A stretch of DNA of 64,000 nucleotides. It comes from Pseudomonas sp. JUb42 (GTDB taxonomy: Bacteria > Pseudomonadota > Gammaproteobacteria > Pseudomonadales > Pseudomonadaceae). Below are positions 17,026-24,537 of the stretch, piece by piece. The DNA lies in NCBI RefSeq assembly GCF_024807945.1, contig NZ_JANUFD010000018.1:1-64000 (forward strand), in the 5' to 3' direction. Each line of letters begins with the position of its first letter. Positions within the stretch are counted from its first letter, which is position 1. The notes beneath the pieces were generated by a model. That model searched no databases, was not told where the DNA came from, and saw only the letters and a program-made list of their open reading frames with translations. The position numbers were made by a program, and so were the translations under genes.

Positions 17026-17721
17026 TCAGGCTCCCTTGAAGTGTTGGGCGCGGGCACGTTCCAGCGCCAGGGCCTTGCAGGCAGGATCGTGCAGGTTGCC
17101 GTTGGTCAAACCGCTGAAGCCGTGGATGTCGCCGCTGCCGCCGAACTGCACCAGGGCGACTTCGCGCATCTCCCCCGGCTCGAAGCGCACGGCCGTGCCG
17201 GCGGGGATATCCAGGTGCATGCCGAAGGCGATTTGCCGGGGAAATTCCAGGGCCTTGTTGACCTCGAAAAAGTGGTAGTGGCTGCCGACCTGAATCGGCC
17301 GGTCGCCGGTATTGACCGCACGCAAAGTGGCCTGCGGTCGCCCGGCATTGAGGGCGATATCCCCCACCGGGCTGATGATTTCTCCCGGCGTCAGCATGGG
17401 TATTAGCGGTTGGCTGCCGGGGCGGATCGGCTGATGCACGGTGATCAGTTTGGTGCCATCGGGAAAGGTGCCCTCAACCTGCAGAATCGGCAGCAGATCG
17501 GCAACGCCGGGCATCACATCGTCGGTATTGAGCAGGGTCGAGCCGTAGCCGATCAGCTCGGCGACGCTGCGGCCTTCCCGGGCACCTTCGAGCAGTTCGT
17601 CGGCGATCAGGGCACAGGCTTCCGGATGATTCAGGCGCAGGCCCTTGGCCCGGCGCTTGCGCGACAGCTCGGCGGCAGTAAAGAGCGTCAGGCGCTCCAG
17701 TTCAGTGGGGGTCAACAGCAT
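17026..17721 (-). CDS. ureAB: Fused urease gamma-beta subunit (UreA-UreB)
   Basis: A single 231-aa chain. Residues 1-100 are the gamma subunit (MLLTPTELERLTLFTAAELSRKR, then ACALIADELLEGAREGRSV and MPGVADLLPILQVEGTFPDGTKLITVH). About residues 110-225 are the beta subunit (TPGEIISPVGDIALNAGR, VGSHYHFFEVNKAL, GDIHGFSGLTNG). Most Pseudomonas ureases have separate ureA and ureB; fusion is known in Helicobacter and in some other bacterial ureases. No frameshift signature is seen and the linker is short, so the fusion looks genuine. Confidence 0.95.
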   Translation of the reverse strand: MLLTPTELERLTLFTAAELSRKRRAKGLRLNHPEACALIADELLEGAREGRSVAELIGYGSTLLNTDDVMPGVADLLPILQVEGTFPDGTKLITVHQPIRPGSQPLIPMLTPGEIISPVGDIALNAGRPQATLRAVNTGDRPIQVGSHYHFFEVNKALEFPRQIAFGMHLDIPAGTAVRFEPGEMREVALVQFGGSGDIHGFSGLTNGNLHDPACKALALERARAQHFKGA

Positions 17722-17751
17722 GGGCGATGTCCTCTGAGACAGGGCGTCGGT

Positions 17752-18474
17752 TCAGTTAGCGAACAGGCGCAAATCCTGGGTTTCGTGACGCATGACGGCG
17801 ATCTCGGCCATGGGGATGAAACTGGCGGCCTGTTCCGGCTCGGGCGCTGCGGCGGCGAGCACTTCGCGCAACGCAGCTTGCAGCCCGGCCAGCACGCGCT
17901 GGGCATCGACATGCCCCAGCACGCCGAGGCGCAGGGCGGCGCTGACCAGGCCGGTACACAGGCCATGCACGGAGGCCGCTTCGGCGTGTTCCAGGGGCAA
18001 CCCCAGATGGCGCCAGAGCAACCCCTGAATCACCGGCACATGGGCTGGAGCCTGCCCGGCATTGACCCGGGCCAGATAGTCCCCGGCCGCAGCAGTGCCC
18101 AGTGCGGCATGCACGCCGAGCAAGGCCTGACCGATCCGCCGCGAGCCCTGGCGTGCCTCGGTCGCCAGGGTCAACGTCTCGACTTCACGATCCAACTGAT
18201 TGACCCGTTCGAGATCGTCAGCAGCCAGCCAGGCGGCGCGCAGAAAGGCCCGGTCGAAACTGGCCCAGCGATAACGCACCTGGCCGTCGATAAAGGCCTG
18301 GACCTCGTCGCCGCGAGGATCCCTGGCCCGCTCGCGACGTCGTCCAGCGGGTGCCTGGGCGCCCAGCGCCGATTCATTGACCAGGGTCTCCAACCCCCAA
18401 GACCAGGCCACCGCACCACTGGGGAAAAAACTGTCGGCCTGCTGCATGGCCAACAGGGTCGCGGCCAGACTCAT
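17752..18474 (-). CDS. ureF: Urease accessory protein UreF
   Basis: An all-helical UreF (240 aa) that binds UreD and acts as checkpoint for UreG GTPase activity. Family features: ADSFFPSGAVAWSWGLETLV at the N-terminus (the usual S-F-P-x-G-x-F/Y-x-x-S-G-L-E), then a long helical body with SRRIGQALL and HAEAASVHGLCTGLVSAALRLG. It overlaps ureE by 4 bp. A run, RRRERARDPRGDE (about residues 44-56), appears as an Arg-rich insertion. Confidence 0.9.
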   Translation of the reverse strand: MSLAATLLAMQQADSFFPSGAVAWSWGLETLVNESALGAQAPAGRRRERARDPRGDEVQAFIDGQVRYRWASFDRAFLRAAWLAADDLERVNQLDREVETLTLATEARQGSRRIGQALLGVHAALGTAAAGDYLARVNAGQAPAHVPVIQGLLWRHLGLPLEHAEAASVHGLCTGLVSAALRLGVLGHVDAQRVLAGLQAALREVLAAAAPEPEQAASFIPMAEIAVMRHETQDLRLFAN

Positions 18475-18917
18475 GATTCGCTCCGGCGTACCCGGCCGTC
18501 CGTCAGCATGGGCGCCAGCCGTTCCAGATAATCCTGCTCCGGGCCGTGCAGCTGGATCTGCAATTCATTGCCGGCAAAGCGCACTTTCCAATGCATGTTG
18601 CCAGCGAAATAGCCCAGCTCCAGGGCGGCGGCGCTATCCCGTGGCAGCAGGGCCAGCCAGGCCTGCTCCTGCATCTGCACAACCACGGCGCGACGGGCGT
18701 CGAGCATCAGCACCGCGCCATTGCGCAGTTGCTCGTGGCGCTCCAGGCGTATCGCATAGTCAGTGCCGCGATCACCCCGCACGCGCAGGCGGTGGCGCTG
18801 CATATCGGCACTGCCCAAGGTGACGGTTTCGACGTTGCCTGCGTGTTCCAGGCTGTGCAGCTGTTCGTGAATGGCCGGGTCGCTGGCCAGGCCGAGGATA
18901 CGTTCGAGAATCAGCAT
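18471..18917 (-). CDS. ureE: Urease nickel metallochaperone UreE
   Basis: UreE (148 aa) supplies Ni2+ to UreG. The peptide-binding N-terminal domain (MLILERILG) and C-terminal metal domain with GNMHWKVRF are present; the His there is the conserved dimer-interface nickel ligand. The tail is short and Arg/Ser-rich (GRVRRSES), without the poly-His extension of the Klebsiella-type protein. Here ureE leads the urease genes, directly after urtE (10 bp), linking transport and urease in one transcript. Confidence 0.92.
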   Translation of the reverse strand: MLILERILGLASDPAIHEQLHSLEHAGNVETVTLGSADMQRHRLRVRGDRGTDYAIRLERHEQLRNGAVLMLDARRAVVVQMQEQAWLALLPRDSAAALELGYFAGNMHWKVRFAGNELQIQLHGPEQDYLERLAPMLTDGRVRRSES

Positions 18918-18927
18918 GGTTCGGCCC

Positions 18928-19617
18928 TCAGATCGTCAGGTAGCGCAGGATGCGCTCGCGGTCGACGGTTTCGCGCACCTCGCTATGGACGAACTCGCCC
19001 TTCTCGATGATCAGGTAACGGTCGGCCACGGCCATGGCGAACGACAGCACCTGCTCGGAGACGATCAGGGAAAACCCGCGTTCCTTCTTCAGCTTGTTCA
19101 GGGCCTGGGCGATGTCCTTGATGATCGACGGCTGAATGCCTTCGGTGGGCTCGTCGAGAATCAGCACCTTGGGGTTGGAAACCAGTGCTCGGGCGATGGC
19201 CAGCTGTTGCTGCTGACCGCCGGAGAGATTGCCGCCCTTGCGTCGGCGCATCTCGAACAGCACCGGAAAGTACTCGAAGATGTAGTCCGGAATGTTCGGC
19301 TCGGGGGTGTTCTCCATACCGGTGCGGATATTTTCTTCCACAGTCAGCAGCGGGAAGATCATGCGCCCCTGGGGCACGAAGCCGATCCCGGCGGCGACCC
19401 GTTGATAGCTCTTGCGCCCCAGCAGTTCCTCCCCCGCCAGCTGGATGCTGCCGCTGCGGGCCGGGAGCATGCCGACCAGGCTTTTGAGCAAGGTGGTCTT
19501 GCCCATGCCATTGCGGCCCATGATCGCCAGGGATTCGGCAGGCGCCAGTTGCAGCGACAGGTTGCGCAACACATGGCTCTGCCCGTAGTACACGTTGAGT
19601 TCGTTGACATTCAGCAT
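18928..19617 (-). CDS. urtE: Urea ABC transporter ATP-binding protein UrtE
   Basis: LivF-like ATPase (229 aa) of the urea importer. Walker A GRNGMGKTT, signature NLSGGQQQQLAIARAL, Walker B VLILDEPTEGIQPS, H-loop region LIVSEQ. The EGIQP after Walker B is characteristic of UrtE. The ATG at 19617 lies 2 bp after the urtD stop and begins MLNVNELNVYYGQSHVL; a longer open frame upstream is urtD sequence in another frame. Confidence 0.96.
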   Translation of the reverse strand: MLNVNELNVYYGQSHVLRNLSLQLAPAESLAIMGRNGMGKTTLLKSLVGMLPARSGSIQLAGEELLGRKSYQRVAAGIGFVPQGRMIFPLLTVEENIRTGMENTPEPNIPDYIFEYFPVLFEMRRRKGGNLSGGQQQQLAIARALVSNPKVLILDEPTEGIQPSIIKDIAQALNKLKKERGFSLIVSEQVLSFAMAVADRYLIIEKGEFVHSEVRETVDRERILRYLTI

Positions 19618-19619
19618 GT

Positions 19620-20357
19620 TCAGTGCCCCAGGTAGACGTCGATGACTTGCGGATCGTTCTGCACCTGATCCATGGAACCGTAGGCCAGGGTCTTGCCCTG
19701 ATGCAGCACGGTGACCTTGTCGGCCACGGCCTTCACGAATTCCATGTCGTGCTCGATGATCACCATGGCCCGGCCCTGGGCGATGCGCTTGAGCAGGCCG
19801 GCGGTCTTCTCCCGCTCCCCGGCGCTCATGCCCGCCACCGGCTCGTCGAGCAACAGCAGCTCGGGGCGCTGCATCAGCAGCATGCCGATCTCCAGCCACT
19901 GCTTCTGGCCGTGGGACAACAGCCCGGCCTTGAGGCCCAACTGGTCCTTGAGGAAGATCAGCTCGGCGGTGCGTTCCACCTCTTCCTGAAGGGCCTTGTC
20001 GCGCCGGGAAAACAGGCAGGTAAACAGGCCGCGCTTGTCCGGCGAGGAAATGTCCAGATTCTCCCGTACCGTCAGGTCTTCGTAGACCGAAGGGTTCTGG
20101 AACTTGCGCCCGACCCCGGCGCGGGTGATCTGGTACTCGATCATCTGCGCCAGCTCCATGTCCTTGAAGCGGATACTGCCGGCGCTGGGCCGGGTCTTGC
20201 CGCAGATCATGTCGAGCAGCGTGGTCTTGCCCGCGCCGTTGGGGCCGATCACCACATGGACCTGATTTTCCTCGACATAAAAGTTCAGGCTGTCCACTGC
20301 CTTGAAGCCGTCGAACGAAACGCTAAGGTCCTCGACCGCCAGTAGAATCGCACTCAT
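19620..20357 (-). CDS. urtD: Urea ABC transporter ATP-binding protein UrtD
   Basis: LivG-like ATPase (245 aa). Walker A GPNGAGKTTLLD, Q-loop RKFQNPSVYEDLTV, signature LLSHGQKQWLEIGM (SHGQ replaces SGGQ, as usual for UrtD), Walker B LLLLDEPVAGMS, H-loop IIEHDMEFV. It pairs with UrtE on the UrtBC permease. Its start overlaps urtC by 4 bp. Confidence 0.96.
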   Translation of the reverse strand: MSAILLAVEDLSVSFDGFKAVDSLNFYVEENQVHVVIGPNGAGKTTLLDMICGKTRPSAGSIRFKDMELAQMIEYQITRAGVGRKFQNPSVYEDLTVRENLDISSPDKRGLFTCLFSRRDKALQEEVERTAELIFLKDQLGLKAGLLSHGQKQWLEIGMLLMQRPELLLLDEPVAGMSAGEREKTAGLLKRIAQGRAMVIIEHDMEFVKAVADKVTVLHQGKTLAYGSMDQVQNDPQVIDVYLGH

Positions 20358-21487
20358 GACCGCTCTCCCCGCTTGCTCAGGCGTTCCAGCAGACCGGCCA
20401 GGCCAGACGGCAGGAACAGCACCACGCCCATGAACAGACCGCCCATGAAGTACTGCCAGAAGTTGACGAAATTTTCCGAGAGGTAGCTCTTGGCGACGCC
20501 GATCAGCAGCGTGCCGTAGATGGCCCCGACCAGGGACAGACGCCCGCCCAGCGCGGCATAAATCACGATCTCGGTCGACGGAATGATCCCCACCAGGGAC
20601 GGCGAAGCCAGGCCCACCTGCAAGGTGAACATCACCCCGCCCAGAGCCGAGATCAGCGCCGCCACGGCAAAGATAAAGGCCTTGAACAGCGCGGTGTTGT
20701 AGCCGGAAAAACGCACCCGGTCTTCGCGGTCACGGATGGCGACAATCACCTTGCCAACCCGGCCATGGATCACGAACTTGCACAGCAGCACACAGAGCAG
20801 CAACAGCACCGTGGTGATCAGGTACAGCACCATGGCGGCGGTCTGGCTTTGCAGGTCGAGGCCAAATACCGTCTTGAAGTCGGTCAGGCCGTTGACCCCG
20901 CCGGTATAACCCTGCTGGCCGATGATGGTGATGGACATGATCGCCGCCAGGGACAGGGTGATGATCGAGAAATACACCCCGCCCACGCGCTTCTTGAAGT
21001 AGGCATAGCTGAAGCCGAAGGCCAGCAGCGCAGGCACCAGCAGAATCGCCAGCACGGTGAAGGTCGGCGACTGGAACGGCTTCCACCACCAGGGCAACGC
21101 CTCGATGCTGTTCCAGATCATGAAATCCGGCAGGTTCGAGCCGTAGAACGCCGCCAGGGCGCTGGCTGCTTCGTCGCTGGCCGTGGCTTCGAGCTTGAGG
21201 TACATGGCCATCATGTAGCTGCCCAGGCCGAAGAAGATCCCCTGCCCCAGGCTGAGGATGCCGCCATAGCCCCAGATCAGCACCATGCCCAGGGCACAGA
21301 ACGCCAGGCTCAGGTATTTGCCCGCCAGGCCCAGGCGAAATGCGCCCAGGCACAGCGGCAGCACCACCAGCAGCAACACCGACAACCAGATCAGGCTGTG
21401 CCGTTCAACAAAGTACAGGATGCCCTGCCAGCGCTGCCGGTTGGGGTCGAACAGGGAGTCGGAGAGACTCAGGGTCTTGTCAGTCAT
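20354..21487 (-). CDS. urtC: Urea ABC transporter permease UrtC
   Basis: LivM-like inner-membrane permease (377 aa) with about 10 hydrophobic segments. GYGGILSLGQGIFFGLG, then a large segment with FPNW-like features, and the EAA-type IRDREDRVRFSGYN coupling loop are visible. The stretch GGRLSLVGAIYGTLLIGVAKSYLSE is typical of UrtC. One base separates its ATG from the urtB stop. Confidence 0.95.
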   Translation of the reverse strand: MTDKTLSLSDSLFDPNRQRWQGILYFVERHSLIWLSVLLLVVLPLCLGAFRLGLAGKYLSLAFCALGMVLIWGYGGILSLGQGIFFGLGSYMMAMYLKLEATASDEAASALAAFYGSNLPDFMIWNSIEALPWWWKPFQSPTFTVLAILLVPALLAFGFSYAYFKKRVGGVYFSIITLSLAAIMSITIIGQQGYTGGVNGLTDFKTVFGLDLQSQTAAMVLYLITTVLLLLCVLLCKFVIHGRVGKVIVAIRDREDRVRFSGYNTALFKAFIFAVAALISALGGVMFTLQVGLASPSLVGIIPSTEIVIYAALGGRLSLVGAIYGTLLIGVAKSYLSENFVNFWQYFMGGLFMGVVLFLPSGLAGLLERLSKRGERS

Positions 21488-21488
21488 A

Positions 21489-22391
21489 TCAGCGTCTCAC
21501 TTTCGCGGCGAACAGGCCGTTGGGACGGAAGAACAGCAACACGATGACCACCAGCAGGGTGATGGCCTTGGCCATGGAACCGGTGGTCAGGTACTCCAGG
21601 GACACCTGGGTCTGGCCGATGCCGAAAGCGGACAGGAAGGTGCCCAGCAGGCTCTCGACGCCACCGAAGACGACCACGATAAAGGTGTCCACCAGGTACT
21701 GCTGGCCGGTGACCGGCCCGGTCGAGGCGAGCATGGTAAAGGAGCTGCCCGCGACCCCGGCGAGGCCGCAGCCCAGGGCGAAGGTCACCGCATCCACCCG
21801 CGCTGTATCGATGCCTGCGGCACCGGCCATGGCACGGTTCTGGGTCACCGCGCGGATGCGCAGGCCCCAACGGCTGCGGTAGAGAAACAGGAACACCGCC
21901 CCGGCAATCAAGAAGGTCAAGCCGATGATGAAAATGCGGTTCAGTGGTAGCGACAGGCCTTCGGAAATCTTCCACGCACCTTGCAGCCACTGCACCGTGG
22001 GCACGCTGACTTCCTTGGGGCCGAACACCTGGCGATAGACCTGCTGCAGCACCAGGGACAGGCCCCAGGTGGCCAGCAGCGTGTCCAGTGGCCGGTTGTA
22101 CATGAAACGGATAAAGCAGCGCTCCAGCAGATAGCCGAAGGCGAAGGTCACGGCGAACGCGACAAAGATGCCGACGATGAAATAGGCGCCCATCAACCCC
22201 GGCAACCAGCGCTCGAACACCAGTGCGGTGAGGTAAGTCATGTAGGCGCCCAGGGCCATCAGCTCGCCGTGGGCCATGTTGATCACGCCCATCAGGCCGA
22301 AGACGATGGTCAGGCCGATGGCCATGAGCACCAGCACGGAGAACAGCGAGAAGCCGCTGAACACCTGCATTATCAGAATATCGAAAGTCAT
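21489..22391 (-). CDS. urtB: Urea ABC transporter permease UrtB (short form)
   Basis: LivH-like permease (300 aa) with about 8 hydrophobic segments: VFGLMGVINMAHGELMALGAY near the N-terminus, RAVTQNRAMAGAAGID in the coupling loop, and FGGVESLLGTFLSAF. Many Pseudomonas UrtB proteins, as I recall, carry a long periplasmic N-terminal extension (about 500 aa in total); this one lacks it and resembles the shorter form of other phyla. The ATG at 22391 has AGGTAG upstream. Confidence 0.94.
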   Translation of the reverse strand: MTFDILIMQVFSGFSLFSVLVLMAIGLTIVFGLMGVINMAHGELMALGAYMTYLTALVFERWLPGLMGAYFIVGIFVAFAVTFAFGYLLERCFIRFMYNRPLDTLLATWGLSLVLQQVYRQVFGPKEVSVPTVQWLQGAWKISEGLSLPLNRIFIIGLTFLIAGAVFLFLYRSRWGLRIRAVTQNRAMAGAAGIDTARVDAVTFALGCGLAGVAGSSFTMLASTGPVTGQQYLVDTFIVVVFGGVESLLGTFLSAFGIGQTQVSLEYLTTGSMAKAITLLVVIVLLFFRPNGLFAAKVRR

Positions 22392-22460
22392 AGCACTACC
22401 TGTGATGGCTTGGCTGTCGTCGCTTGGCACGCCGGGCCCGCTGCCGGGCCCGGCAGGCCG

Positions 22461-23639
22461 TTACAGTTTCGGGAACGGGTTGGGCTCGATGGGCGCCGAC
22501 TCGTAGATCACGTCGACCTGGCCCTGAGCGTTGATGCTACCGATGCGCGCCTGCTTCCACAGGTGATGGTTGTCCTTATGGATCTTCACCGGACCTTCCG
22601 GGGCGTCCCAGGTCAGCTCCGAAGACGCCGCGATGACCTTCGGCACGTCGAAGCTGCCGGCTTTTTCAGCTGCGGCTTTCCACAGGTAGACGCCGGTGTA
22701 GGCCGCTTCCATCGGATCGCCAATCACCCGGTTCTGCCCGTAACGGGCCTTGAAGGCGGCGACGAACTTGTCGTTCTGCGGGTTCTTCAGGCTCTGGAAA
22801 TAGCTCATGCAGGTGAGAAAACCGGTGAGGTTTTCGGCGCCGATGCCGGTGACTTCTTCTTCCGTGACGGCCAGGGCCATGAGGGTCTGATTGGAGCTGT
22901 CGATACCGGCAGCCTTGAGCTGCTTGTAGAACGCCACGTTGGAGCCGCCGACGATGGTGGACAGGATGATGTCGGGCTTGGCCGCCTTGATCTTGTTGAT
23001 CACCGAAGAGAACTCGATGTGACCCAAAGGCAGATAGTCTTCACCGACAATCGAGCCGCCCTTCTTGCTGATCGAAGCCCGGGCCAGCTTGTTGGTGGTG
23101 CGCGGCCAGATATAGTCGGAGCCGACCAGATAGACACTCTTGCCCTTGTTCTGCATCAGCCAGTCGACCGCGGCCAGGGTCTGTTGCGAGGCTTCCTGGC
23201 CGGTGTACATGATGTTCGGCGACTTCTCCAGGCCCTCGTAGAAGGTCGGGTAGTACAAAAGGCCCTTGTCCCGTTCGAACACCGGCAGCACTGCCTTGCG
23301 TGACGCCGAGGTATAGGCGCCGAACACCGTGGCGACGTGGTCCTGTTCCAGCAGCTTGCGGGCTTTTTCGGCGAAGGTCGGCCAGTCACTGGCGCCGTCT
23401 TCCACTATCGGCTCGATGGTCTTGCCCAAGACACCGCCCGAGGCGTTGATCTCATCGATGGCCAGCTTCTCGGCGTCCACCACCGAGGCCTCGCTCATGG
23501 CCATGGTCCCGGTCAACGAATGGATAATGCCGACCTTGACCGTGTCCGCACTGGCATAGCTGGCCATGGCCAGCGGCATCAGGGTCATTGCACTGAACAA
23601 CAGTGCGCGCTTCAGCAAACTGCGTGGATCATCGCTCAT
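22461..23639 (-). CDS. urtA: Urea ABC transporter substrate-binding protein UrtA
   Basis: Periplasmic urea receptor (392 aa). A Sec signal peptide (about residues 1-31, ending SYASA) precedes the mature type I binding fold DTVKVGIIHSLTGTMA. The ligand region reads GAYTSASRKAVLPV and YYPTFYEGLEKSPNIMYTG, which is the UrtA/AmiC signature. The ATG at 23639 follows CTGGAGAAAAGTA. A strong intrinsic terminator sits directly upstream of this ribosome binding site, so expression should need antitermination. It is the first gene of the urtABCDE-ureEF(AB)CGD operon. Confidence 0.96.
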   Translation of the reverse strand: MSDDPRSLLKRALLFSAMTLMPLAMASYASADTVKVGIIHSLTGTMAMSEASVVDAEKLAIDEINASGGVLGKTIEPIVEDGASDWPTFAEKARKLLEQDHVATVFGAYTSASRKAVLPVFERDKGLLYYPTFYEGLEKSPNIMYTGQEASQQTLAAVDWLMQNKGKSVYLVGSDYIWPRTTNKLARASISKKGGSIVGEDYLPLGHIEFSSVINKIKAAKPDIILSTIVGGSNVAFYKQLKAAGIDSSNQTLMALAVTEEEVTGIGAENLTGFLTCMSYFQSLKNPQNDKFVAAFKARYGQNRVIGDPMEAAYTGVYLWKAAAEKAGSFDVPKVIAASSELTWDAPEGPVKIHKDNHHLWKQARIGSINAQGQVDVIYESAPIEPNPFPKL

Positions 23640-23656
23640 TACTTTTCTCCAGAAAT

Positions 23657-23703
23657 AAAAAAAGCCCGACCGCCCGTGATTTAAAAAAAACGGGGTGTCA
23701 GGC
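23657..23703 (-). terminator. Intrinsic terminator in the urtA leader
   Basis: Read on the minus strand, GCCTGAC (23703-23697) pairs with GTCGGGC (23670-23664), including one G-U pair. An inner CCCG/CGGG stem follows across a 2x2 mismatch. Seven Ts come next (23663-23657), then TATTTC. It ends about 18 bases before the urtA ATG, with no gene upstream on this strand; it is therefore a leader attenuator rather than the end of an operon. Confidence 0.8.
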
Positions 23704-23717
23704 TTCTTGTGCCGAAT

Positions 23718-23799
23718 CTGGCGGGACAACTTTGTCCGATCCAGTCATTCGCCGGGGCATTCCCTACTTGCCAAGTGGGCGTAGGGCAATGGTGCGGCG
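23718..23799 (-). promoter_or_regulatory. Structured RNA element, copy C (urtA leader), ANTAR-type hexaloop
   Basis: On the minus strand: CGCCG (23799-23795) pairs with CGGCG (23754-23750). CCCTAC pairs with GTAGGG (23786-23781 with 23767-23762). GCC-CACTT-GGC caps it with an AA bulge. The second hairpin is CTGG/CCAG enclosing GGAC-AAAGTT-GTCC (23737-23724). The loop AAAGTT has A1 and G4, the mark of ANTAR-protein RNA targets. Downstream, GGC-ACAAGAA-GCC (23713-23701) would consume the 5' arm of the terminator, so the two folds can compete. Confidence 0.75.
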
Positions 23800-23823
23800 T
23801 TCGAGTGTTGCAGGAAGAAACTT

Positions 23824-23840
23824 AGCAAGGGCAGTGCCAA
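23824..23840 (-). promoter_or_regulatory. Sigma-54-type promoter of urtA
   Basis: The minus-strand sequence TTGGCACTGCCCTTGCT matches the -24/-12 consensus TTGGCACG-N4-TTGCW, with GG-N10-GC spacing. Predicted transcription start is near 23813, about 14 bases before RNA copy C. Sigma-54 control fits a nitrogen-starvation regulon. I could not find a confident NtrC site. Confidence 0.65.
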
Positions 23841-24114
23841 GTTCGTACGCAGTACTTTGTCAGGGTCCTTACAACAAGTTGTCCGAAGGGACAGATAGGC
23901 ACTCGATGGTTTGCCCAGAGAGGCGGTATATCGAGGTATCGCCGCAATTTTTGCTTTACCTGGCAACTAATCCCGGGGCGTCACGGGGCGTGTTTCCTGC
24001 TTTAGTTGCCATATTTATTTTGGCCTGATTATCCGGTCTGATTCGCCGCGCAGGAGGGATTGAGCAGCTGCACCATTGCGAGGCTCGATGCACCGAAGCC
24101 GGGCAGAAGTATCT

Positions 24115-24201
24115 GTGGGAGCGAGGCTTGCCCGCGAAAAAGTTAATGCGGTGTATCAGGTGTGTCGCGTCGAGGCCTTCGCGGGCAAGCCTCGCTCCCA
24201 C
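24115..24201. repeat. REP pair, GGGAGCGAGGCTTGCC type
   Basis: GTGGGAGCGAGGCTTGCCCGCG and its complement flank about 40 bases, within the urtA-amiC divergent region (23640-24537). It separates the two sigma-54-type promoters. Confidence 0.85.
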
Positions 24202-24263
24202 AAGGACCAAGTCGGTCAGCCAACGGCTATTTGTCCCCCGCGCTTATACGGCGCATGCGCCAC

Positions 24264-24280
24264 TTGGCCCGCAAAATGCT
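24264..24280 (+). promoter_or_regulatory. Sigma-54-type promoter of the amiC-like operon
   Basis: TTGGCCCGCAAAATGCT has GG at 24266-24267 and GC at 24278-24279 (GG-N10-GC). The predicted start near 24291 lies about 12 bases before RNA copy A, the same layout as the urtA leader. The -12 box is ATGCT rather than TTGCA, so it is weaker than the urtA site. Confidence 0.5.
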
Positions 24281-24302
24281 TCCACTGCTGGCATATCCCC
24301 GC

Positions 24303-24382
24303 AGGATGTCTTGCCCTACGCCCTTCTCCGGCAGGTAGGGAAGATCCTCGCAAGACTGGCCGCGACAGCGTTGTCGTTCCAG
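24303..24382 (+). promoter_or_regulatory. Structured RNA element, copy A (amiC-like leader), ANTAR-type hexaloop
   Basis: AGGAT (24303-24307) pairs with ATCCT (24344-24348). CCCTAC (24314-24319) pairs with GTAGGG (24335-24340). GCC-CTTCTCC-GGC caps the stem with an AG bulge. The second hairpin is CTGG (24356-24359)/CCAG (24379-24382) enclosing CGAC-AGCGTT-GTCG (24363-24376); loop A1 and G4 are present. A further small hairpin, AGGC-GCAAACA-GCCT (24386-24400), resembles the GGC-ACAAGAA-GCC hairpin of copy C. Confidence 0.72.
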
Positions 24383-24451
24383 ACCAGGCGCAAACAGCCT
24401 CGATTGCCCTCGACCCGACGGCATGGCCCCATCCATTACTCCCGACCTGCG

Positions 24452-24476
24452 GCACCGCGGCCTCTTGCTGCGGTGC
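24452..24476 (+). promoter_or_regulatory. Strong hairpin in the amiC-like leader
   Basis: GCACCGC (24452-24458) and GCGGTGC (24470-24476) form a perfect 7-bp GC-rich stem with an 11-base loop, about 60 bases before the amiC-like ATG. No T-run follows, so it is not an ordinary intrinsic terminator. It may be a pause or Rho-linked attenuator, or simply leader structure. Confidence 0.35.
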
Positions 24477-24537
24477 GCGGTACGGTATTGGCGACAGCGC
24501 AAGACGCAGTTTGGCCGATTTGCATAAGGCTCAAGGT

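Noticed and set aside
18928..19899. A longer UrtE reading frame starting inside urtD
   Set aside because: The extra N-terminal residues are urtD read in another frame; ABC ATPase homology starts at the ATG at 19617.
24303..24382. A known guanidine, cobalamin or other riboswitch as identity of the repeated RNA element
   Set aside because: I could not match the core sequences of the guanidine-I, -II or -III riboswitches or other classes I remember; the A1/G4 hexaloop and the neighbouring ANTAR gene fit antitermination better. An Rfam scan would decide.
24076..24537. In-frame N-terminal extension of the amiC-like gene (154 codons)
   Set aside because: It would translate the REP pair, the sigma-54-type promoter and RNA copy A, while AmiC homology begins at the ATG at 24538.
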